This document shows, in pieces, positions 53,698 through 60,727 of a stretch of 64,000 bases of DNA. Every line of letters starts with the position of its first letter. The first letter of the stretch is position 1. This DNA comes from Pseudomonas graminis (lineage in GTDB: Bacteria > Pseudomonadota > Gammaproteobacteria > Pseudomonadales > Pseudomonadaceae): NCBI RefSeq assembly GCF_001705435.1, contig NZ_MDEN01000065.1, forward strand, positions 62,001 through 126,000. The letters run 5' to 3'. The position numbers and the translations under genes were made by a program. Below the pieces are notes generated by a model, which made no database searches, was not told the origin of the DNA, and saw only the letters and a list, made by a program, of their open reading frames with translations.

Positions 53698-53925
53698 TCA
53701 GTCCTCGGGTGCTTCCGACGATACGGCGGTCGGTATCACGCCGATCTTCATCCCCAGTAACACCGCGACTCTGTGGGACTCGCCCCGGCGTCCCTTCTTT
53801 CGCCCGGACAACACTTGATAGGTCGTCGCCGGGTCCACGTTGTGCTCCCTGGCAAACTCTTGAACCGATTTGCCTTGCTGTTCCAGCCAAGCCTTGGCTT
53901 GTGCGGCGGTACGGATTCCGGGCAT
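53698..53925 (-). CDS. Small phage-type DNA-binding protein (Cro-like)
   Basis: 75 aa. HTH-like AAQAKAWLEQQGKSVQEFAREHNVDPATTYQVLSGRKKGRRGESHRVAVLLGMK. It resembles the short XRE/Cro-type proteins found in Pseudomonas prophage switches. Divergent from the repressor gene at 54007 across an operator-like palindrome. No other phage genes remain here. Confidence 0.7.
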   Translation of the reverse strand: MPGIRTAAQAKAWLEQQGKSVQEFAREHNVDPATTYQVLSGRKKGRRGESHRVAVLLGMKIGVIPTAVSSEAPED

Positions 53926-53966
53926 AGTTCAAAACCGTTCAAGTTCGTTCAAATTATTTCGATTCT

Positions 53967-53984
53967 ATCACTCAAAAGAGTGAT
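53967..53984. promoter_or_regulatory. Perfect operator palindrome in the divergent repressor pair
   Basis: ATCACTCAAAAGAGTGAT is an exact 7-bp inverted repeat with a 4-nt centre between the two divergent HTH genes. The left flank also has repeated GTTCAA. It is a likely binding site for one or both proteins. Confidence 0.6.
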
Positions 53985-54006
53985 GTCAACAAGGCTATGC
54001 ATCCAA

Positions 54007-54357
54007 ATGAGTGGAATAGGTGCCCGAATTAGGGAAGAGCGCGAGCGCTTGGGGCTTTCACAACGCGCATTCGGTGAGATCGGTGGCGTGGAAGCCAACG
54101 CGCAGGGCAAGTACGAAAACGGTGAACGCACCCCCAAGGCCGATTATCTCGCCCGCGTCGCCCCTCGCGGTGTCGACGTGTTGTACGTGCTGACAGGTTC
54201 CCGCACTCCGGTGCCCATTGTCGGCCTGAGCGAAAACGAAGAATGGATGGTGGGGAGTTACCGCAGCCTGGGAAAGGAGGAACAGGATGCCATCTGCCGG
54301 TTAACCACGACCCTGGCGGAATATCAGAGTAGTTACGCCCCGGACAGGAAGTTATAA
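54007..54357 (+). CDS. XRE-family repressor (CI/C2-like, HTH only)
   Basis: 116 aa from MSGIGARIREERERLGLSQ (ATG 54007; an upstream ATG at 53983 sits inside the palindrome). N-terminal HTH_3 domain: REERERLGLSQRAFGEIGGVEANAQGKYENGERTPKADYLARVA. A helical C-terminus follows (EEWMVGSYRSLGKEEQDAICRL) and no peptidase domain. Members control prophage genes. It lies between DAHP synthase and gacA, likely as a domesticated remnant. Confidence 0.8.
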   Translation: MSGIGARIREERERLGLSQRAFGEIGGVEANAQGKYENGERTPKADYLARVAPRGVDVLYVLTGSRTPVPIVGLSENEEWMVGSYRSLGKEEQDAICRLTTTLAEYQSSYAPDRKL

Positions 54358-54549
54358 GGCAATCCGGGCGATGCAACGGTCGGGCGTTTGAAGATTTTTA
54401 TCAAGTTTTGCGGTCGATGATGATAGCGTGTGAACCTCTTTGTAGATCATCTGGTACACATGCACTCGCAGTGCTCCAGAGCAGGTCGCTTACTTTCTTT
54501 TCGCTAACGTGGCGGGTCGTCGCCACGCATTGTTCGGTGAGGTGTCTGC

Positions 54550-55194
54550 TTGATTAGGGTGCTGGTTGTCGATGACCATGATCTGGTTCGGACAGGTATC
54601 ACGCGCATGTTGGCCGACATCGAAGGCTTGCAGGTGGTGGGACAGGCCGAGTCCGGCGAAGAGTCGTTGCAGAAGGCCCGCGAGCTGAAACCCGACGTCG
54701 TGCTGATGGACGTCAAGATGCCTGGCATCGGCGGGCTGGAAGCCACGCGCAAACTCATCCGCAGCCATCCCGACATGAAGGTGGTGGCGGTCACGGTGTG
54801 CGAAGAAGACCCGTTCCCGACGCGCCTGCTGCAAGCGGGCGCGGCGGGATACATGACCAAAGGCGCCGGGCTGACCGAGATGGTTCAGGCCATTCGCCTG
54901 GTGTTCGCCGGGCAGCGCTACATCAGCCCGCAGATCGCCCAGCAACTGGCGCTCAAATCTTTCCAGCCCCAGACCAGCAATTCGCCGTTCGACCTGTTGT
55001 CCGAGCGGGAAATCCAGATTGCCCTTATGATTGTCGGCTGCCAGAAAGTGCAGACGATTTCCGACAAGCTTTGCCTGTCCCCCAAAACCGTGAATACCTA
55101 CCGGTACCGCATATTCGAGAAGCTGTCGATTAGCAGTGACGTGGAGCTGGCCCTGCTGGCCGTCCGTCATGGCATGGTCGACGCCAGCGCATAA
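54550..55194 (+). CDS. gacA: Response regulator GacA
   Basis: 214 aa, starts at TTG 54550 (GAGGTG upstream), the only start that gives the family N-terminus IRVLVVDDHDLVRTGITRMLADIEGLQVVGQ. Receiver domain with D54 (VVLMDVKMPGIGGLEATR) and Lys in YMTKGAG; LuxR-type HTH LSEREIQIALMIVGCQKVQTISDKLCLSPKTVNTYRYRIFEKL. Partner of GacS; it activates the small RNAs that titrate RsmA. It runs straight into uvrC. Confidence 0.97.
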   Translation: MIRVLVVDDHDLVRTGITRMLADIEGLQVVGQAESGEESLQKARELKPDVVLMDVKMPGIGGLEATRKLIRSHPDMKVVAVTVCEEDPFPTRLLQAGAAGYMTKGAGLTEMVQAIRLVFAGQRYISPQIAQQLALKSFQPQTSNSPFDLLSEREIQIALMIVGCQKVQTISDKLCLSPKTVNTYRYRIFEKLSISSDVELALLAVRHGMVDASA

Positions 55195-57018
55195 ATGACC
55201 CAACCGTTTGATCCCAGTGCTTTTCTGTCCACCTGCAGTGGCCGCCCCGGCGTCTATCGGATGTTCGATATCGACGGCAAGCTGCTGTACGTCGGCAAGG
55301 CCAAGAATTTAAAGAAGCGCCTCTCCAGCTATTTCCGCAAGACCGGCCATGCACCGAAAACCGGTGCGCTGGTCGCGCGGATCGCTCAGGTTGAAACCAC
55401 CATCACCGCCAATGAAACCGAGGCGCTGCTGCTGGAACAAACCCTGATCAAGGAGTCGCGTCCGCCGTACAACATCCTGTTGCGCGACGACAAGTCCTAC
55501 CCGTATGTGCACCTGTCCGACGGCGAATTTCCCCGACTGAGCATTCATCGCGGCGCCAAGAAGGCCAAGGGCCGCTATTTCGGGCCTTACCCTAGCGCCG
55601 GCGCGATCCGCGAAAGCCTGAGCATTCTGCAGAAGACCTTCCACGTTCGTCAGTGCGAAGACAGCTTCTACAAAAACCGCACTCGGCCTTGCCTGCAGTA
55701 TCAGATCAAGCGCTGCAAGGCGCCCTGTGTGAACCTGGTCGAGCCGCAGATCTACAACGAGGATGTGCGTCACTCGGTGATGTTCCTCGAGGGGCGCAGC
55801 AATGCCCTCACTGATGAGCTCAACGCGCTGATGGAAAAGTCGGCGATGAACCTCGATTTCGAGCACGCCGCCGAGCTGCGTGATCAGATCGGCCTGCTGC
55901 GCCGCGTGCAGGACCAGCAGAGCATGGACGGCGGCACTGGTGACGTCGACGTCGTGGCGGCGTTCGTCAATCCGGGCGGCGCGTGCGTGCACTTGATCAG
56001 CGTGCGTGGCGGGCGGGTATTGGGCAGCAAGAATTTCTTCCCCCAGGTCGGGATCGAGGAGGAGGTGGGCGAAGTCATGTCGGCCTTCCTGGCCCAATAC
56101 TTTTTGGGCGGGGGCGAGCGCGAACTGCCGGGCGAGGTCATCGTCAACGTGGTCAGCGAGGATTTCCCCGCGTTGATCGACGCCATCGATGCTTCACGCG
56201 GCCGCGAAATCATCATCAGCCATCGGGTGCGTGGCACCCGCGCGCGCTGGCAGCAACTGGCCGTGACCAACGCCGAGCAGGCACTGATGGCGCGGCTTGC
56301 CAATCGTCAGCACGTCACAGCGCGCTTTGAAGCGTTGGCTCAGGTGCTCAACCTCGAGGAGTCGCCGCAGCGTCTGGAATGCTATGACATCAGCCATTCC
56401 AGTGGCGAAGCGACGGTGGCGTCGTGCGTGGTGTTCGGTCCCGAGGGCCCTATCAAGTCCGATTACCGCCGCTACAACATTGAAGGCATCACGGCGGGGG
56501 ACGACTACGCCGCGATGCACCAGGCACTGACGCGTCGCTTCAGCCGCATCAAGGACGGCGAGGGCAAATTGCCGGACATCTTGCTGGTGGACGGGGGCAA
56601 GGGCCAGTTGAGCATGGCCCGCGACGTCATGAACGAACTGGCCATCCCCGACCTGATTCTGTTGGGTGTCGCCAAGGGCGCTACGCGCAAGGCCGGTTTC
56701 GAGACGTTGTACTTGAACGACGCGGCCCATGAGTTCACCCTCAAGGGCGACTCTCCGGCGCTGCACTTGATCCAGCAGATCCGCGACGAAGCCCACCGGT
56801 TCGCCATCACCGGGCACCGTGCACGACGCGGTAAAACCCGTCGAACGTCAACCCTGGAAGGGGTGGCAGGCGTGGGCCCGACCCGGCGCCGCGACCTGCT
56901 CAAGCACTTCGGCGGCCTTCAGGAATTGTCCCGTGCCAGCATCGAAGAAATCGCCAAGGCGCCGGGAATCAGCAAAAAGCTCGCAGAGTCGATTTATGCA
57001 AACCTGCACAGCGAGTAG
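55195..57018 (+). CDS. uvrC: UvrABC excinuclease subunit C
   Basis: 607 aa, ATG directly after the gacA stop. GIY-YIG nuclease (residues ~15-95; GVYRMFDIDGKLLYVGKAKNLKKRLSSYF), Cys-rich QCEDSFYKNRTRPCLQYQIKRCKAPC, UVR motif ~205-240, RNase H-like C-terminal nuclease (ECYDISHSSGE...LVDGGKGQLSMA) and tandem HhH at ~555-607. It makes both incisions in nucleotide excision repair. The gacA-uvrC linkage is classical. Confidence 0.97.
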   Translation: MTQPFDPSAFLSTCSGRPGVYRMFDIDGKLLYVGKAKNLKKRLSSYFRKTGHAPKTGALVARIAQVETTITANETEALLLEQTLIKESRPPYNILLRDDKSYPYVHLSDGEFPRLSIHRGAKKAKGRYFGPYPSAGAIRESLSILQKTFHVRQCEDSFYKNRTRPCLQYQIKRCKAPCVNLVEPQIYNEDVRHSVMFLEGRSNALTDELNALMEKSAMNLDFEHAAELRDQIGLLRRVQDQQSMDGGTGDVDVVAAFVNPGGACVHLISVRGGRVLGSKNFFPQVGIEEEVGEVMSAFLAQYFLGGGERELPGEVIVNVVSEDFPALIDAIDASRGREIIISHRVRGTRARWQQLAVTNAEQALMARLANRQHVTARFEALAQVLNLEESPQRLECYDISHSSGEATVASCVVFGPEGPIKSDYRRYNIEGITAGDDYAAMHQALTRRFSRIKDGEGKLPDILLVDGGKGQLSMARDVMNELAIPDLILLGVAKGATRKAGFETLYLNDAAHEFTLKGDSPALHLIQQIRDEAHRFAITGHRARRGKTRRTSTLEGVAGVGPTRRRDLLKHFGGLQELSRASIEEIAKAPGISKKLAESIYANLHSE

Positions 57019-57050
57019 AATGCTCGCTCACCTCGTAGCCAGTTGTGCCG

Positions 57051-57611
57051 ATGAATATCCCTAATCTGATCACCGTATTACGTGTCCTGCTGATTCCGAT
57101 CTTCATTCTGTTGTTCTATCTGCCGTACCACTGGAGCTACATGGCCGCCAGTTCGGTGTTCGCCCTGGCAGCCGCGACCGACTGGCTGGACGGATATCTG
57201 GCAAGACGCCTGGAGCAAAGCACACCGTTCGGGGCCTTTCTCGACCCGGTGGCTGACAAACTGATGGTGGCCGTTGCGCTGGTGTTGCTGGTGCAGGCCC
57301 ACGCCAACCTCTGGCTGACCTTGCCGGCCGCCGTGATCATCGGTCGAGAGATCGTTATCTCGGCGCTGCGCGAGTGGATGGCGGAGCTGGGGGCACGAGC
57401 CCAAGTCGCCGTCTCGAACCTGGGCAAATGGAAAACCGCTGCGCAGATGCTCGCGCTGGTCATCCTGTTGGCCAACCCCCCTGCGTTTACCTTCTGGGTG
57501 GTGTTGGGTTACGTGCTGCTGATGATCGCGGCGGGCCTTACGCTGTGGTCGATGGTGCAATACCTTCGCGCCGCATGGCCGCATCTGCGCACGACCACCG
57601 ATGAAAAATAA
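57051..57611 (+). CDS. pgsA: CDP-diacylglycerol-glycerol-3-phosphate 3-phosphatidyltransferase
   Basis: 186 aa from ATG 57051. CDP-alcohol phosphotransferase motif DWLDGYLARRLEQSTPFGAFLDPVADK, with four to five membrane helices and NIPNLITVLRVLLIPIF at the N-terminus. It makes phosphatidylglycerophosphate for PG/cardiolipin. Confidence 0.96.
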   Translation: MNIPNLITVLRVLLIPIFILLFYLPYHWSYMAASSVFALAAATDWLDGYLARRLEQSTPFGAFLDPVADKLMVAVALVLLVQAHANLWLTLPAAVIIGREIVISALREWMAELGARAQVAVSNLGKWKTAAQMLALVILLANPPAFTFWVVLGYVLLMIAAGLTLWSMVQYLRAAWPHLRTTTDEK

Positions 57612-57630
57612 GTTTTTTTAAATCAAGGGG

Positions 57631-57658
57631 TTGACGGGGTCATTTGAGTGTATAGAAT
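57631..57658 (+). promoter_or_regulatory. Sigma-70 promoter of the tRNA-Gly/Cys unit
   Basis: TTGACG, 16 bp, TAGAAT, then a GC-rich discriminator (GGCGCCC), 15 bp before tRNA-Gly. The GC discriminator is typical of stringently controlled stable-RNA promoters. Confidence 0.75.
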
Positions 57659-57672
57659 GGCGCCCACACAAA

Positions 57673-57748
<76 letters not shown>

Positions 57749-57793
57749 GTTTGTATGCGTTTAGCGGTAGTGGTTGGATCGTTGAGCGTTTGA

Positions 57794-57867
57794 GGCCGAG
57801 TAGCAAAATGGTTATGCCGCGGATTGCAAATCCGCTTACGCCGGTTCGATTCCGACCTCGGCCTCCA
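57794..57867 (+). tRNA. tRNA-Cys (GCA)
   Basis: 74 nt with CCA. The acceptor GGCCGAG pairs with CTCGGCC; anticodon GCA in ATTGCAAAT. Its 3' part plus the following terminator is copied at 59427-59518. Confidence 0.97.
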
Positions 57868-57912
57868 CTATTAAAGCCCGTAAGATCAACGTCTTACGGG
57901 CTTTTTTGTGGG
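57821..57912 (+). repeat. attL-like site: tRNA-Cys 3' part plus terminator
   Basis: 92 bp starting in the anticodon stem and ending after the terminator. It is matched without indels by 59427-59518 (87 of 92 identical; all five changes in the tRNA part or just after CCA). It contains the terminator AAGCCCGTAAGA / TCTTACGGGCTT with six T (57874-57907). The direct repeats bound a 1.6-kb element. Confidence 0.85.
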
Positions 57913-58168
57913 CCGTGAAAAAGTAAACGTTCCGCAACTTTGGGCAGGCGTTCCGCAATTCCCTGCCTGCCGGGCGACCATTGGACAGTCGTGGAGCTCC
58001 TCGACGTCATCTCAATTTCCCCTAGATTGATCATTTTCATTCCAGCAATTCCGCCTTGCAAAGGACTGCGCCCTCGAAATTTAGAGCGTTTCGAGGTACA
58101 TTCGTGCGCTTAAGCGGTATCGCGCCAAGTACCGCGATTGGATCTGAACGCACCAAGACGGACCTTTG

Positions 58169-58822
58169 ATGAAAGCTATCCCAGATATACTGCCCGTACA
58201 CGTCGACACGTCCCAACCACTGGGGCAGGCGGTCGTTGCTATGTTCAAAGGAGTCCAAGAGGAGCTAGAGGTAGAGGGCGCTGCTCCGGGCTCAGTCAAG
58301 CTCATTATCTTTGGCGGGGTAGCGGTTAACCTTTACACGAGTCATCGGGTCTCTGTAGATGTTGATGCTGAGGTGTATTATTTTGATAATGCTCTCCCCC
58401 TCAGCAAGGATGAGCTAATCGCAAGCTTGGGTGCGACTCCCGAGGAGTTTATAGACCCTTCGACAGGTCGCACGCTGGCTCTAAACTACGATCTAACATT
58501 CAATACCACTCTGGGGCCTCTACACGAGGACTATCTGGAGCGGGCGATACGACTTGGGGATTTTGGTGAGTCTTCGCCGATTCATGTGATGATCGCTTCA
58601 CCGGTGGATTTGGCTATCTCTAAGCTAGCAAGAGCCACTGAACAGGACATCGAGGATATTGAAAAGCTTTTGCGAAGAGGCCTAATGTCCGCCGCGGATC
58701 TCAATCGACTAGCTTTACAGGCTATTGACGTGTACGTTGGCAACAAGGAACCCCCAAGCTCGATCCTTCGTAATATTATTGCGGACTACCTGGAGACGAA
58801 CGATGACGACGAAGCGCGCTAA
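58169..58822 (+). CDS. Putative nucleotidyltransferase-fold protein of the tRNA-Cys island
   Basis: 217 aa, ATG 58169 (TTG just upstream in frame). A central stretch LIIFGGVAVNLYTSHRVSVDVDAEV gives GG (49-50), R60 and the acid pair D64/D66, resembling the GG...(h)DhD core of MNT/AbiEii/DUF6036 nucleotidyltransferases. Later helices include IHVMIASPVDLAISKLARATEQDIEDIEKLLRRGL, which is typical of that group (DLAISKLAR...D). GC and codon use are lower than in the chromosome. The 3' end overlaps the next gene by 20 bp. It is likely the enzyme or toxin of a two-gene module; the function is unproven. Confidence 0.7.
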   Translation: MKAIPDILPVHVDTSQPLGQAVVAMFKGVQEELEVEGAAPGSVKLIIFGGVAVNLYTSHRVSVDVDAEVYYFDNALPLSKDELIASLGATPEEFIDPSTGRTLALNYDLTFNTTLGPLHEDYLERAIRLGDFGESSPIHVMIASPVDLAISKLARATEQDIEDIEKLLRRGLMSAADLNRLALQAIDVYVGNKEPPSSILRNIIADYLETNDDDEAR

Positions 58823-59240
58823 TGCCACCGTCCTCTCGGATGATTTGGACCTGCTGACAAAGCAACCTCTTGATCAAGCTGATGATGCAGTCCTCGTTCG
58901 CGCTGCACGCGCTTTTTGGTACTCCTCGGATAATTTAGACTCAGCACTTGACTCATTTTTGCGTGTGAGGCGGAGCGCTGTCGAGGTGCGGAGAGCAGGG
59001 TATTTGTTGGAGCGCTTGACTCAATTTACGTGTGCTACGGAGGCCCGCGTCTTTGAAGCGAATCGGGCCCTCAAGCGTGTTGTGGCCCATAAGGCTGATC
59101 AGGTGACTGTGAAGGGGCGCGCAGATCGATTGGCTCTTTCATGGGGCTTGGATAAAGGTCTGGGTTTGAAGGTTCAGGCGCTAATGCAATTCCAAACTAG
59201 GCACTTCGAAGCTACTCAGCAACAATTGCACACTGCATAA
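58803..59240 (+). CDS. Unknown protein coupled to the nucleotidyltransferase-like gene
   Basis: 145 aa from ATG 58803 (MTTKRANATVLSDDLDLLTK), overlapping the upstream stop by 20 bp, so translation is coupled. Helix-rich and basic in the C-terminal half (RALKRVVAHKADQVTVKGRADRLALSWGL). No domain recognised. By position it may be the antitoxin or partner of the upstream protein, or an unrelated cargo gene. Confidence 0.65.
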   Translation: MTTKRANATVLSDDLDLLTKQPLDQADDAVLVRAARAFWYSSDNLDSALDSFLRVRRSAVEVRRAGYLLERLTQFTCATEARVFEANRALKRVVAHKADQVTVKGRADRLALSWGLDKGLGLKVQALMQFQTRHFEATQQQLHTA

Positions 59241-59426
59241 AACTTAGTGCCAAAATCTGACCGTATCCAGCCAAACGTGAACGTGAAACCTAGCTTGAAA
59301 TAGCTTCTAAGGTTAGAAATGTCTTGACAGACAATGCGCTACAGGGGAACAAAGTTTCTTTTTTGAGTTTAGTTTTACTCAGATGTAATCTTTGCATTAG
59401 GCATAATCAGTATTCACCAGAGGATT

Positions 59427-59518
59427 GGATTGCAAATCCGCTTAGGCCGATTCGATTCCGACCTCTGCCTCCACATTTAAAGCCCGTAAGATCAACGTCT
59501 TACGGGCTTTTTTGTGGG
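59427..59518 (+). repeat. attR-like site: duplicated tRNA-Cys 3' part plus terminator
   Basis: 87 of 92 bases equal 57821-57912, including the anticodon loop, T-arm, CCA and the whole terminator. The 5' half of a tRNA is missing, so it is not a functional tRNA gene. Confidence 0.85.
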
Positions 59519-59637
59519 TGGTGTTTAGTGAAGCAGGGTAAGCGTCCGGCGAAGTCACCTACCCGATCCCCGCAATAAGGGCGATGTTCTCCACTTAAAA
59601 ATACGTGGACACCATCGCCCTTACCGTCAGGATTGCC

Positions 59638-59961
59638 ATGCGCCAACGAACCTCTTATCCCAAACCTTTTAAAGCCCAGATCGTCCAGGAATGCCTGCAA
59701 CCCGGCGTGTCGATGGCCAGCGTAGCCCTGCGCCATGGCATCAACGCCAACCTGGTTCGAAAGTGGATACCTGCTTATCGTGATCGTCAGGCGCCGGCAT
59801 TGCCCGCTTTCGTTCCGATGAAACTAGAGCCCGCAACTCGGCCCGGTCAGCAAATTCCTGTCTGCATCGAGATCCCTTTCGGGCATCAAAAACTTACCGT
59901 GAACTGGCCATCCTCAGACCCTGAAGGGTGCGCCCGTTTTATCCGTGAGTTTGTCCAGTGA
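59638..59961 (+). CDS. tnpA: IS66 accessory protein TnpA (orf1)
   Basis: 107 aa from MRQRTSYPKPFKAQIVQECL (AGGA upstream). HTH of transposase-8 type: GVSMASVALRHGINANLVRKWIPAYRD. It ends at TGA 59961, overlapping the orf2 start as GTGA, the usual IS66 coupling. Without tnpB/tnpC it is non-functional. Confidence 0.85.
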   Translation: MRQRTSYPKPFKAQIVQECLQPGVSMASVALRHGINANLVRKWIPAYRDRQAPALPAFVPMKLEPATRPGQQIPVCIEIPFGHQKLTVNWPSSDPEGCARFIREFVQ

Positions 59962-60014
59962 TCCGCGTCGACGCCATCTGGCTCGCCACAGAGCCCATGG
60001 ATATGCGCGCCGGT
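59958..60014 (+). pseudogene. tnpB: IS66 TnpB (orf2) fragment
   Basis: GTG start then IRVDAIWLATEPMDMRAG, the conserved N-terminus of IS66 orf2. Homology ends after the Gly codon at 60014. Confidence 0.8.
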
Positions 60015-60327
60015 AGGGGCCCAGGTGCTTGCCGGTGCGCGCCGGGTCAAAGTGGCCGCCTGCTGCAAGTGCCGCGACCTTTTTGCCGTCTTTCATGCCT
60101 GGGTCGCAACTGGCATTTTCGTGAGCATGAAAGCCATGAATGCCGGCGGGTAGAGATTTTAGCTCGGGGGTGAACACCAGCCCGTAAGCGGTCTCGCTGA
60201 TGGTGACCTCGCCAACAGGCTGCGGGCTGCCATCAGCGCTCACCATGTTCATCGGAACATTGAGCGATGCCGCCTGAGCGCCCACCGTAAATGCTCCAAT
60301 CAGGCCCAGCCATAAAGCGGATTTCAT
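60015..60327 (-). pseudogene. sodC: Cu/Zn superoxide dismutase, 3' truncated
   Basis: The 5' part of sodC from ATG 60327 (GAGGTG upstream): signal peptide MKSALWLGLIGAFTVGAQA, then PVGEVTISETAYGLVFTPEL, copper-ligand region GIHGFHAHENASCDPGM, GGHFDPARTGKHLGPY. After GPY the reading frame enters IS66 sequence. The missing C-terminal ~70 residues carry the remaining metal ligands, so the enzyme is dead. Confidence 0.88.
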
Positions 60328-60467
60328 AGACACCTCATTTGGTTCGTCAAAAGAAAGGAGCAGCACAGCTGCGACAACGAGTCACCCTAAGCTGCGAGAA
60401 AGCATAGACAGGTATCGAGCCTGCGACGGTAAACAAACGTAACCAATTGAATCCGAAAGCTTTGAAC

Positions 60468-60496
60468 TTGCCTCCAGGGCTGCGGGTGTATATATT
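60468..60496 (+). promoter_or_regulatory. Candidate promoter of tRNA-Leu
   Basis: TTGCCT, 17 bp, TATATT, 64 bp upstream of tRNA-Leu. It would give the tRNA its own promoter now that foreign DNA separates it from tRNA-Cys. Confidence 0.4.
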
Positions 60497-60559
60497 CCCC
60501 ACTCTTGTCAGCTGGCCTCGCGATACGACGCGCGAAGGTCGAGGTTGATATGTGCTACC

Positions 60560-60646
60560 GCCCTGATGGTGAAATTGGTAGACACACCGGACTTAAAATC
60601 CGTCGTCCGAAAGGATGTGCCGGTTCGACTCCGGCTCGGGGCACCA
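60560..60646 (+). tRNA. tRNA-Leu (TAA)
   Basis: 87 nt with CCA and a class II variable arm. Acceptor GCCCTGA / TCGGGGC; anticodon TAA in CTTAAAA; T-loop GTTCGACTC. An integrase gene points at its 3' end, so it is the attachment site of the following prophage. Confidence 0.96.
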
Positions 60647-60655
60647 TTTAAAATC

Positions 60656-60689
60656 AGGCGCTTACGGGGCATTCCGAAGCGCCTTTTTT
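60656..60689 (+). terminator. Terminator after tRNA-Leu
   Basis: AGGCGCTT / AAGCGCCT stem followed by six T. Confidence 0.88.
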
Positions 60690-60699
60690 CTCTCCAAAT

Positions 60700-60726
60700 T
60701 TCCGCAATCGAGAATTCTTTCCGCAA
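60700..60726. promoter_or_regulatory. Two TTCCGCAA direct repeats, probable integrase arm sites
   Basis: TTCCGCAA at 60700-60707 and 60719-60726, 19 bp apart, between tRNA-Leu and the integrase stop. The same octamer pair (21 bp apart) lies at the same place after tRNA-Cys. Confidence 0.5.
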
Positions 60727-60727
60727 T

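Larger units (their letters stand above)
57913..59426. mobile_element. Mini genomic island in tRNA-Cys
   Basis: About 1.5 kb (repeat unit 1606 bp) of lower-GC DNA between the two tRNA-Cys-derived repeats. It carries two overlapping genes (58169, 58803) and no integrase. Just inside the left end two TTCCGCAA direct repeats (57930, 57951) look like integrase arm sites. 57913-58168 otherwise holds only the promoter region of the pair; 59241-59426 shows nothing recognisable. It was probably mobilised in trans or has lost its integrase. Confidence 0.75.
59538..60014 (+). mobile_element. IS66-family insertion sequence, left-end remnant
   Basis: It begins with GTAAGCGTCCGGCGAAG, an IS66-type terminal repeat, then an intact orf1 (59638) and the first ~19 codons of orf2. 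Homology stops abruptly in orf2 where sodC sequence begins. The transposase gene (tnpC) and right end are gone. Confidence 0.82.

Noticed and set aside
58037..58305. Minus-strand ORFs at the start of the tRNA-Cys island
   Set aside because: They overlap the promoter and 5' end of the nucleotidyltransferase-like gene and show no motif.
59427..59500. Second tRNA-Cys
   Set aside because: Only the 3' part is present; the acceptor 5' strand and D-arm are missing.
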